Source of the DNA: Antrodiella citrinella
Taxonomy: Eukaryota > Basidiomycota > Agaricomycetes > Polyporales > Steccherinaceae
Assembly (NCBI GenBank): GCA_004802725.1
Contig: SGPM01000001.1
Coordinates: 62,001-126,000 of the forward strand
Direction of reading: 5' to 3'
Length of the DNA: 64,000 bases
The translations under genes were made by a program, and so were the position numbers. The notes below the pieces were generated by a model. It was not told the origin of the DNA and made no database searches. It saw only the letters and a program-made list of their open reading frames with translations. Shown piece by piece: positions 1 through 10,138 of this stretch; position 1 is the stretch's first letter; each line of letters opens with the position of its first letter.

Positions 1-1640
1 AGTGATACCTGCACATCGGAGCCGCGCCTGTTGCGGCGTAAGGCTTCGTCGTCGTCGCTCCCCGATGGCGTATTGCACGTCATTGATATTAGCATGGTTC
101 CAAGGGGCGGCGTTCACGCGTTCGTCCGAGAGGTACCGGTTCATGATTCAGATCATCGAGATACCACCGCTGCTCGCTGTGGGAGGTTCGAGGTTCGAGC
201 GTGCATCGCAGGGGGGGGGGGATATGAGATATATTTATCCCATGCAGAGTGATGAAGGCACCGACGCGACGTATGTTATAACATCCCCGCTCGGACGCAC
301 TACGCTCTGGTTTTACAACCCGATCCCAGGTGAAAGGAATTCGAAAGAAAGGCGCGCGTCTTTGGTCTTGCGAGTTCCCCATTTCGACCAAAGGTTCCTA
401 CAGATATGAAACGTCAGCCCCACTGGCAGACCTTCTGCCTTCACCGCGAGAAAAGCGCTGTCGTGACTTCAGAAGAACCCGTGGTTTTTATTGTTCTTTG
501 GCGGAGCGGCAGCCCTGGGCGCGAGCGTCCACTGCCACTGCGCAGCCACAGGAGACAAACGTTCAACGTTCAATGTTCAAGATACGGTGTACCCATTGAA
601 CAAGGGCCGCGAGCGAGGGCTCGACATACGATTGATGCGATATGTTTGATGGTGTGCGTATGCAGGCCGCGACACTTCCTACACATTTCCTATATATCTG
701 AGAGCGAACGTCAGTTATACGTACGGTCGGGATTCGAAAAAGCGTGGCAGGGTTCGCTCTTATTGCGCTTGATGTCCGCGCTGAGAAGAGAATAATTATA
801 CTTATGCCCATGGGTAGTGGCGGGGGAAACTCTGGCATATGTACATGTACGCTGGGATTCCGAGGGCTGATAAGGTGACTGATGAAAAGGGTTTCCAAGC
901 GTAGTGTGAGATGCGATGATGCATGGTGTTGTCGTGTTGCAATCGGCGTGGTATTTATTCCGGCTTGTGTGAAGGGATGCACAGCGGTGCAGAGCACTAT
1001 CAGCTTGAAAAACCCCCCCCAGGCGTTGTACCGTCGACAGCGACTGGGACTCATCGCTACCCATCGATGATACGACGAACAAAGAGCTCGTTCACCGAGG
1101 GCGCTTTCGACGGTGGCGGAAATTGTTCTCCGGAAGTCGAGTACCTGATTCAGAGCTCGTCCATCAAGGATTTTGCACGTCGTGTGCCGAGGTGATTACA
1201 AGGGATAGCGACGTCGATGGGTATTGCGTATTTTCTGTGGCCAGTGACCTACTGCTTATGCTCGACACTGTCAGTTCGAGTGTGCGACGTACTTTCGGCG
1301 GTGCTTCGAACTGTCAATTTACGAGGAGCGCTAGAACGAACGAGAAACGACTGACTGATTTGTGCTGTACGTTTTGATGCAGGACGATGGAATCTTACCT
1401 AAATCTCCTTGTAAGGAGCGGATCTGAGCGTGGCCGTTTGCCTGCAGGCAACCTCGTGTTGAAGTTCGCGCTCCTCCGGCAGAGAAATGAGACCCAGAGA
1501 AGCCAATCAGGAGGGGGGAACGCGACGCCTTGTGTATTAGATACAGAACGGAAAGGACAAGCGCAACACGCTTTCCCTGCGCTGCGACTTGAGCTCATCT
1601 GTTTGCCATTCTGCTCCTTCAAAGCCAGGGATTGTCACCA
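1..1640. other. Gene-poor left flank
   Basis: I see no recognisable gene on either strand here. The open frames are short and overlap each other on both strands without a family signature. The stretch holds an 11-G run at 211-221, a short tandem array of the heptamer AACGTTC at 558-580 and a C-run near 1012-1020. It may be distal promoter of the cyclin gene to the right or simply spacer. Confidence 0.5.
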
Positions 1641-2852
1641 TTGGGCCGTGCATTTTACTTCCCTTGTCTCTCTCCCCAAGCTCTCCCCCCCTCCTCTCCG
1701 ATAGCCTTTGCCAGCAACTCGACCAAGCATAGCATTGCTTGGACCCGTTCGGCGCAGCTGGAGCCCAGAGTCGGTCGATACACAGACCCGCACTCTGCCA
1801 GAGAACAGCAAGACCACCGCTCATTCATCGAGTGGCGACCCTCTTCTTCTCGCGCTCCCCCCTCGACCTGTCTGTCACCGTCTGAAAATCTGGTGCTCGC
1901 CCCCACCAACCCGTCCTTCCTTTGGTCCCGTCCATTCGCTCCCTTTAATCGACTATTACCCATCATAATTATTTTGTTATCGATCGCGCAAGCTACGAGC
2001 AGCCACCACCCCGCAATTTGAGTTTGTGAGTGGGGCGGTGGAGGGCAGGATAGTGCATTCGCTGACATCACGACAACAGAGCTCCTATCAAATTGGAACG
2101 GTACCTTGGTGAGTGGGTGCGATAGGCTGTGGGAGTAGCAGAACGGGAGCTGACGGATAGCAAACAGACGTTCGACAGCAAGTCCACAATTCTCGTTATC
2201 ATCAGAGGTGAGAAGGCTGCTTTTGCATAAAGACTTTACGTCGGGAGCGTAGAACGTGGCAGCGGTCTATGGCAAGTCCGGGTGTTCCGGAGTCGGACCG
2301 AGATCCCACACGCAGTGACGATCGTGGCCGTCACTGAGTGCATGTATGGGATGCATTGAAGGACGAGGATCGTGTTTGATATCTCGCGTTGAGAGCGAGG
2401 AATGGAGGCCTATTAGGAGGACATCAGCTGGTGATCGTGTAGACGCCGGTGACGGACCCAGGATACCGGGCCTCATATAGCCCTTTTGGCAGCTCCCTCT
2501 CCTCCTCGCCGTAGGCGGGTCTCTCTACCTCCCATTCTTTACTGTCACGACTAGCAACGCTGACTACGACCTGTTCTGCAGAATTGGCACCCTCTTCAGT
2601 GCGCATGAACCGTCTCGCATCCAGTGAGTCTCTTTTCTCTTTTGCGTCGTCGATCAGCCGGGTGCCGGGATGTGCGATCGCGTGCGGCCGTCCGTGGCCA
2701 CTCCTCGTTGTGTCAAAAGTTCGTTTCGAAGCACCAGCCCATTTCTCTTCACCCGCCCGCCGCTGTGTCGCCACACACACCCGCGTCTACCACTCAACCG
2801 CCCCTTCGTTCTTATCCCTCCCGCCGCCATTTTGTATCACTCGTTTTCAAAC
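1641..2852 (+). promoter_or_regulatory. CT-rich promoter and probable spliced 5' leader of the cyclin gene
   Basis: A pyrimidine block at about 1665-1700, typical of fungal promoters just upstream of transcription start, is followed by consecutive intron-like segments: 2026-2079 (GTGAGT...ACAACAG), 2109-2167 (GTGAGT...AAACAG) and 2208-2581 (GTGAGA...TCTGCAG). Each has a CTGAC-type branch site shortly before the acceptor. A fourth candidate, 2624-2890 (GTGAGT...CTAAC...TTTCAG), would remove the ATG at 2853. The leader also has an upstream ATG at 2605. What is seen is the splice-signal pattern; that this is a spliced leader controlling cyclin translation is inference. Confidence 0.55.
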
Positions 2853-4336
2853 ATGGCACAGTCATGGTCTAACACATCGCCCCCTTTCAGCATNCAGTTG
2901 ATCCAGAACTCTTCATCCGACTCGGTAAACATCACAGCCATCGACATGAAGGACGTCTCAAATTCAACTCGTCTCCCCCGCCCCACCGCGTACCCCAAGA
3001 AACGCCCTTCTCCTCATGGCGTTTCCAAGTCGCGGAAACAGTCTCCCCTCTACCCGCCACACTCTCTCGTGCGCAAGTCCCCGCGCGCTGCAAAGGCCGA
3101 ACTGCTCGCTCAGCGCCAACGGGAGGCACACATCATGGCCATGCGTCGCGAGGGCATCTACCTAGAGGAAGAGTACCGCGAAGAGATTCGCTATTACATG
3201 CATGAGATGGAGGTGTGCTCCCATTCATCCCTTTCCTGTCATGGAATACCCCGCTTAACCCACGCACCTTTTCCCAGCGCTATACCATGTCTTCCACGAC
3301 CTCCATGGATCAGCAACCCGAGATCAAGTGGCATATGCGACCGTGTCTGGTGGACTTCCTCGTAGAGATCCACTTCACCTTCCGCTTACGCCCAGAAACC
3401 CTCTATCTCACCCTCAACATCATCGACCGTTACGTCTCCCGCCGGATCGTCTACGTCAAGCACTATCAGCTCGTAGGGTGCGCCGCTCTCTGGATCGCCG
3501 CCAAGTTCGAGGACGCGAAGGAGCGTGTGCCCACGGTACAAGACCTGACGGCAATCTGTCGCGACACCTACGACGAGTCCGCCTTCATCCAGATGGAAGG
3601 TCACGTTTTGGCCACCATCCAGTGGACGCTCGGTCACCCCACCGCGGAAGCTTGGCTTCGCATGATGTGTTGCGGCCCCTGCGTCGAAGAGTCCAAGGTG
3701 CAGCACGTCGCTCGGTTCCTCATGGAGATCACTCTCTTCTACCGTGAATTCGTAAAGTACCCTCCGTCGGCTATCGCCTTGGGTGCTCTCACGTTGGCCC
3801 GGTATCTGTGCGGCAAGAGTCGCCGCCTGTTTGAAGAGACCGAAGAATGTCTCGAGATCGTGGAACATTTGGACGAACGCTTGGCCAAGCACGTCAACGA
3901 CTTGTCCGAGACCTTGGTTAAGAAGTACTCTTACGCCTTCTACTCCAAAGCGGCCACTTTCGTCGTGCAGTACTACCTCGAGAACGGCCGTTGGCAGCGT
4001 CAGTCGGTGCCGGTACTCCCCATGACCCCTATCCGCGCGTATGCCTCCAAGGTCGGAACACCCATGAGCGTTTCTACCACGGCCTCGGATCTCTCGGACG
4101 ACATGCCTGCGACACCGACCAGCCCCAACTTCTCCAGCGAGTTCTTCTCCAGCTCGTACTTGTCTGACGACAAGGAGAACTTCCCGTCGTCGCCGAACTT
4201 CGAGCCTGTCATCAACAAGCATGACGCCGAACCGACGCCAGAGCAGTACCTTCCCCACGATTTCGTGTCGTTCGGTCGGCCAGCGTTGCACAATCTGAAC
4301 ATGTCTTCCCCGCGGCCCGCGGCCATGGTCTCATAG
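2853..4336 (+). CDS. G1/S-type cyclin (Cln/Puc1-like)
   Basis: Cyclins bind and activate cyclin-dependent kinase; this type acts in the G1/S transition in the nucleus. Two exons (2853-3212 and 3278-4336) join in frame to give about 472 residues. A basic Pro/Ser-rich N-terminus (about 1-110) precedes the cyclin box (about 140-260), with the MRPCLVDFLVEIH segment near 141 and the LWIAAKFED helix near 190, followed by a second cyclin fold. The tail after about 370 is rich in Ser, Thr and Pro and contains a KEN tripeptide (nt 4172-4180, residues 419-421), a known APC/C degron. The fold resembles fungal G1 cyclins more than mitotic B-type. An undetermined base at 2894 lies in the N-terminal region. 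If the candidate intron 2624-2890 is real, translation could start at the in-frame ATG at 2946 instead; the start is therefore uncertain. Confidence 0.85.
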
Positions 4337-7300
4337 GTCGATGGACGTGTCGCACCAACGTCGCGCGTACTAGGTTGTAAAAAGACCCCGCCTCGTCAAC
4401 GCAATAGTCTCCAGAATCAATCGCAAAATGTACCACCATACCATACACGTCGTTCCATCGGCCTTCATTCAACGCAATCTCGTCTCTGCAAACTCATCAC
4501 AATACAACTCATCCATGCATACTTTCCCTCGCAATTTTCGTCTCTCTCATCGCCATCCATCTCCTACCATTAGTCGAACGCGTTCAAGGTCTGTCAAGTA
4601 TACGAGTTGAAAGGTGTTGTCGGAGGGAATCCCTACCACATTGCGGCACATTGTATATGGCAATGTTGTATATCATTCAGGCAGTCTTCGCTGCCTCGTT
4701 CCCTATCCTACGGCGGTCTGTTCACCTCGTCACCGTTTGGCCCTTCGTCGAGCGCTCCCACCATCCACATTCATTCCCCATTTTCGCCATCGCCTGGTAC
4801 TATATGCATCCCCGTCGTTACCGCCTCCCCGTTGAGTCGCCTTACGCGATGAGATCGACAGCCGCTCCGTCCTGTGTATATTCAATACGCCTTTTAAACA
4901 CCCCACTGCCTTCGTTTTTATATTATTGTTCACTTTTATTGTACAATTTCCACTTTCCACCCCCGTTTCAACCATCCTGTTCATCTCTCATCCTCCCCCT
5001 CGCAAAGCATTGACTATCCCCCTTTTTCAATCATCGGCAACGCATTCATTCATACCTCACATCTGTCGTTCGCGCATTGTCTGTCCTCGGGTCACATTCT
5101 TCCATCCGTGTGTTCGTCTGTTTCGTCAATGTTGCAACAATTTCTCAGTTTCTCTCCACGCATTTTCGGCTCGTCCATCATCGTGAACTCTCCCATTTCT
5201 TCTCTCTCTCTTCCTCTCTGTCATCTCATTCGCCGCTCGTCTCACAATAGTCGCCTGAAGGGCACACTCTCGTCATCTCTCGCTTCCCCCTCCCCACCCC
5301 CTCCCATTGTTCTATATTACTCAGAGCATTCTCTCTTCGTGAATCGCAATCAAATTATTATTTGAAGTTGGTGCAACGTTCGCTGGACTGATTTTGCGCT
5401 GCGGCGGCGACGTCGCATCATCCAAATGGATACAACAATCACGTTCGTTCTGTCTGAGGCTCGCGTGACTGGTAGAGGGAGGTGCGTAACTAACTGTATA
5501 CTTACCAAAGTCGTGCATGCGGTTTTGACGTTTACCTTCCTTTCCATAGCATTTGCGACAGCCTGAGTGATGGGGACTCGGAGGCTAAGGCTATTTGGTA
5601 TTCGGGATGCCCTGCCCATCTCCCTCCGGTCATTATTGATATTCGGATTGATCAATCCGCGTGACGAGCGTCGAGACTCGAGATCATTTTCACTGGGTAC
5701 TGGCGGTCACTGGTCGGCGCGGTTGACCGTTCGACGGTGGTCCCGGAAAGATACATGATACAAGATACATCTTTCGTGCGTCCGATCCAGGCCGCCACAG
5801 CTACAAGTCGACGCGGACGACCGCTCTCCATTTCCACGTTCGTGCACGAACACTGAACAGGCATGCCCTCCACATCGATATTCAAGTTATTATCCACACT
5901 GCTCGGTGGCAGAATGCAGAAATGGGCTTGAAGCGTTATCGTCATCATCATCAGCGGGACTGCGAGGCGGTGCCCCAGTGGGGTGCGGGCCCTGTGGATC
6001 GTTTCCGCCCAACAGCGCCGGTGATCAATGGCACTCGTGTGCTGGGTGGGGCTCACGCGGTTCACACCTGTTGGCGAGCGAAATCATGATTTACAGTAAT
6101 GTCATGCAGATATAAATTCACTAGGGCGTTGTGGGTCGTCGGACCGGATTCGCGGGGCATCTGTCACGGCTAGAGTCTCAAGGACTTTGGGCTTTGCAGG
6201 ACAGGCAATTGCAAAAGACAAGCAACTTTACATTGGGCGCGGGGGGGGGGGGCGGGGGGCGGCGCTGCCCTGTGCCGAACCTACGTTTTACGCGATACAT
6301 GGACCAACAACCGTCTTTTATTTCTTGAATCTTAACGTTAGTCCCATCGTTCCAATCGTTCCATCTAGGCTAGACCTATCGGACGCCCTTTGCATATGGA
6401 CTCGTAGGCCAGCTCTGATATCGCCCAGCAGTATGTAAACGTACGTATACGTACTCGTACAAGAGATGCCCAGATCGCAGCTGGGAGCTCGAAGTCTCGT
6501 TCGATGGATCGATTGAAGGGGTAGTATACACACGCCCGTATAACCAGCGTTCTAATGGGCTGTTCTATATTGTTTCCAGGGTAAGGTGAGGGTTCTATAT
6601 CACTGTCATCATTATCAACAGCGGCAGCATCACGAACAACAAGCACCGTGACGAGATAATTCGAACAACACCATTCTTCAGACGGTAAGTTGAAAGGGGG
6701 GGGCGGGGCGGTTCAGGAACAGAACAGGGTGCCCGTACGAAGTCGAAGTACCAGCGGGGAAAGATTCAAGAAGATGCACATTGCACATTGCTGCATTGCC
6801 CTGTGACATGACAGACATGGAAATTTTCGAAGTCGGTCGCGAGACGCGAGACGCGACCCTTTGCCGCGAAGCTTGGGATGCGTTGATGGCGAGCGAGAGC
6901 CCTTATAGCCCGCGAAAAGAATACAACAAGATGCTCATCGGGTGATTTTCCCCTCACCCACCCAGACCCACTCGTGAGCATCCTGACGCTGAATATGGTT
7001 AGTGGGTGAGATGGAACGAGGGGATGCATCGTACTACATGATACGCCGCACGGGTGCAGAGAGCAATCTCGTTTGTTTTTGCGAATTGTTTCCCGCACAG
7101 CTTCACGATGAGGTTGCACTTGCGGTGGGTTGCGTGACCGAGTCGCAGGAGGTGGGAATAGATTGTGTCTAGATGATAACACAAGGGGTGGTCATTGATC
7201 TAGGCAGGTTCGTTTATACATACAAAGGGGCCGTAATTTGATACTTCCATCGGCGCATCCGATCGCCCGACCACCGTCTTGGTCTTCTTATCCTGGTCTT

Positions 7301-7362
7301 TCATTCGCCCCTCAGGCCTCAAGCTCAAGTTCAAGGGTTTCTAGTCCTCGAAGACCATCCGC
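4337..7362. other. Long region without a recognised gene; pyrimidine-rich 4430-5350
   Basis: From about 4430 to 5350 the plus strand is strongly C/T-rich with no credible coding frame. It could be a long 3' untranslated region of the cyclin or the leader of an uncharacterised transcript; an intron-like segment (GTGCGT...CCATAG, about 5482-5549) follows. From 5550 to 7362 only short, unrelated open frames occur on both strands and none resembles a known family. G-rich runs lie at about 6240-6260 and 6697-6711. No tRNA or transposon ends were recognised. Confidence 0.5.
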
Positions 7363-9317
7363 CTACTCCAAGACCCACTGCGTACCCTCCTGCTTGATCG
7401 ACACCGGCCTTTTCTCGTCCAAGCTGATACGGCCCGCGTTCAAGATGGCGGTGGTGAGCACGGTGTTGGCGATCGTAGGCAGGCCGTGGAAGTCATAGTC
7501 GGCGGGCTTGGTCTGCTGGTTGCTGACGCTGCTCGCGGCGTCGATGAATTTTTCGATGGAGATGTAGCCGTACCCGCGCTGGCCGTCGAAGTGCCCGCTC
7601 TCGGACGGTGAGTATTTCATGCTGTGAGAGGCCGAGCGGATCAGTGACAAGCACGACAACAGACTGAGATGTAGGTGTACGCACTAGAAAGGGTTGTACC
7701 ATGTCTTGCCGGACTCGTCGGCGACGATGTCGTAGCCACGGTGCGCCTGGTCGACGTTTATTTCACCCTACACCAACACCGATAAATTAATTCTACGATT
7801 ATTCAAAAATTCTGACGGTACGCTGTACCTTCTCAGCCATGTAGTACCAGTGTTGCGCAGAGTGAACGCCAGCCTTCAGAGGTGCGGTCCACGACGCGGT
7901 GTATACAGCGGTACCCTTGTGCTTCGAGCTGCTCAGAGACTGCCAGTCCACCAAAAGGGTGATGGTGTCCTCCGTCTGGGGGACACAGTTGTACGGCTCG
8001 CTGGTGGCAATACCGGTAGCAGCACTGGCAACGACCCGGGTAGGGACCGCCTTGTCTTGCATGATCCAGCAGTGGATGTCGATGTGATGCGAGGAGAGGT
8101 AGTAGCTATGTGCGCGCAAGTGTTAGTGGCCACTGAGTATTGCGGTAAAAGGCGACGGCGCGACGAACCTGATATCAGAGTCCTTTCCTGCCCATGCGCG
8201 GAACGTCTCAAGTTGACTCTTGGGTTGACTCATCCATGCGCTGTAGAAGTTGAATTCACCCAAGGATGCCGCTCGCGCTCTCGCGTCGCTGTAAACCGGG
8301 TCGAATCTACAAAAGAAAAGTGTCAAGACACCTGCATCTAGTAAAAATTGAAATGTGGCGTGTACCTCTTATGGTGCTCGACGAAGCAGACGACGTCATG
8401 TTTCTTGGCCGCCTCGACGAGTTCGATGTGGTGGTGGAGCAATTGTACGGCGGGCTTGGTGACGAGGACGTGGAGACCACGCTCAATCGCGTACAGAGCA
8501 ATGGGGTAGTGGGTGCCTAGCGTGAAAGCGTAGTTGAGTTATTATTAACAGAAGCAGGAGCAGTTGTGAAGACGTACTGTCTGGAGTGAAGATGATGACA
8601 GCATCGCCAGCAGAAAGCTTGTCAATGGCCTCCTTGTCTGCGCACATGAATGTTAGTTCAGAGCCGGACATCGCCTCACAAATGTACTTACAAGCTTCGA
8701 CATCCAATGAGTCGCCCTTAGGGAACGACTCGAAGCTAAGAAACCGAGCGTGAGCTGGGCTCACGGAATATCAGAGAACCGTGAAACTTACGAAACATCC
8801 ATATCCTTGTACGCTCCGGCGATGTTCTCTTCCAGATGTTTGCGAATGGCAGGGAACTTGCCACCGTTCGTTCCGACCATGCTAAGATTACCGACCTGTA
8901 CATGCAACTATTCAGTACGTCCGTTAGGTCTAATGTAGCACTGATCGCACCTTTCCCAGTCTCCGGAGATCGAAGAGTGTGAGTGCCACAACCTGCAGTC
9001 GAGTCAGATACCATGACAAGGGTATATACATGTGGTTGACTTACGCCGATCTAACAGAAAATCAGAATGAGCAGAGTGGTAATGAGTAGAGAGCTGTCGC
9101 TGCTCACCTTCTTGTCGGATTTGGATGCACCAGATCCTGTCCATCCTGTGGTGTACTCTCCCTGAAAAGAAGCTGCTCGTCATCCAGCGCATAAAGACGC
9201 GTCAAAAAGGCTACGAACAGTACCACCTAGAACGAATTTAGGGATTAGCAAGTCGTCAATGCGTATTTGTGCAAACACCTACACATCAAGACATTAAGCT
9301 TCTTCTCGGTCGACATC
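7363..9317 (-). CDS. Gfo/Idh/MocA-family NAD(P)-dependent oxidoreductase (D-galacturonate-reductase-like)
   Basis: This family reduces or oxidises sugar-type substrates using NAD(P) bound in an N-terminal Rossmann fold. The start at 9317 opens [11 protein letters not shown]; splicing through a tiny exon gives CGTGEYTTG, the dinucleotide-binding glycine motif of this fungal subgroup. Later exons carry [14 protein letters not shown], the segment [19 protein letters not shown], then [20 protein letters not shown] and [14 protein letters not shown], and the C-terminus ends [12 protein letters not shown]. About nine short introns interrupt it. Similar fungal proteins are often labelled D-galacturonate reductase; that substrate is carried over from family naming and I cannot confirm it. 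It is probably cytosolic because no signal peptide is seen. The gene is divergent from the large gene at 10139. Confidence 0.85.
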
Positions 9318-10138
9318 GCGGTGCTAAGGCGTGTAGGAGGGAAAGCTGGGGAGGATAAAGAGAGCAGGAGAGCAGGGAAATGCGATAGACATCTTCGGCT
9401 CGTTGAGGTATAAGTAGTCACTGGAGTCTGGCAAAGAGTCTTGCCCTTCCGATTGCATGATCCTTGTAGAGGATGCGGTCCGGAGGGCATCCCGGGCCGG
9501 GTATCGGACCGGCCGCGAATTGTGGACAAGAGCGAGGATTCTTGTGGAACTCCTACCATGGGCAAATATGTAGTGTTGCAGTGCCGAGTAAATCGTAATA
9601 GTAACTGTGAGAATTTTATGAAAGGAGACGAGGATTGTACTCGCCATCGACGAGTCGTCATCCAACTTCGAGAGCGTAAAAGCTCCGAGGCCGATTTCCA
9701 TCTGGGCCGGTACTTACGGTCCCATTGCAAACCCCAAGAAAACCAAGGAGCTTGATAGCGTGCTCGCCCTGATGTCAGGTGTGGAAAAGGTGAGGTGAAG
9801 GGGTAAACTGACGAGGTCGACAGGTAATGGTTGATGAATGGTGATGTGTGACTCTATGAGCGGTATGATCGTCGAGCTGATCGGTCCACGTATATAAAGG
9901 CTGTCCGAGTGTCTACGATGTCCCGCTGCATGCCTCCTTCTACGACGCCCGATTGTGCCTGCGACGGACGATGAATGCGCTCGAGATGGACGCAATGACG
10001 GACGATGAATAGCCTGATCCACCTGGAGCCACGCGCTATCGAGCACGCTCCAAACGACCGGCGTGTTTAGCGTTCACTCGCGCCCTTGACTTCCTTGCTT
10101 TTCATTCCCGTCATGCACACACCGCACTCATAATACTC
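9318..10138. promoter_or_regulatory. Divergent intergenic promoter region
   Basis: This 0.8-kb spacer separates the start codons of the Gfo/Idh/MocA gene (-) and the gene at 10139 (+). A TATATAAAG box lies at 9891-9899 on the plus strand, about 240 bp before the downstream ATG. Short open frames on the minus strand resemble nothing known and look like chance frames. Confidence 0.5.
9891..9899 (+). promoter_or_regulatory. TATA box
   Basis: The sequence TATATAAAG lies about 240 bp upstream of the ATG at 10139, which would imply a leader of about 200 nt. Confidence 0.45.

Noticed and set aside
3386..4291. Minus-strand open frame of 301 codons
   Set aside because: It lies exactly antisense to the conserved cyclin exon and reads as Arg/Val-rich shadow sequence.
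5652..6065. Minus-strand open frame of 137 codons in the gene-poor region
   Set aside because: No recognisable domain, no splice continuation and no promoter or paralogue; probably chance.
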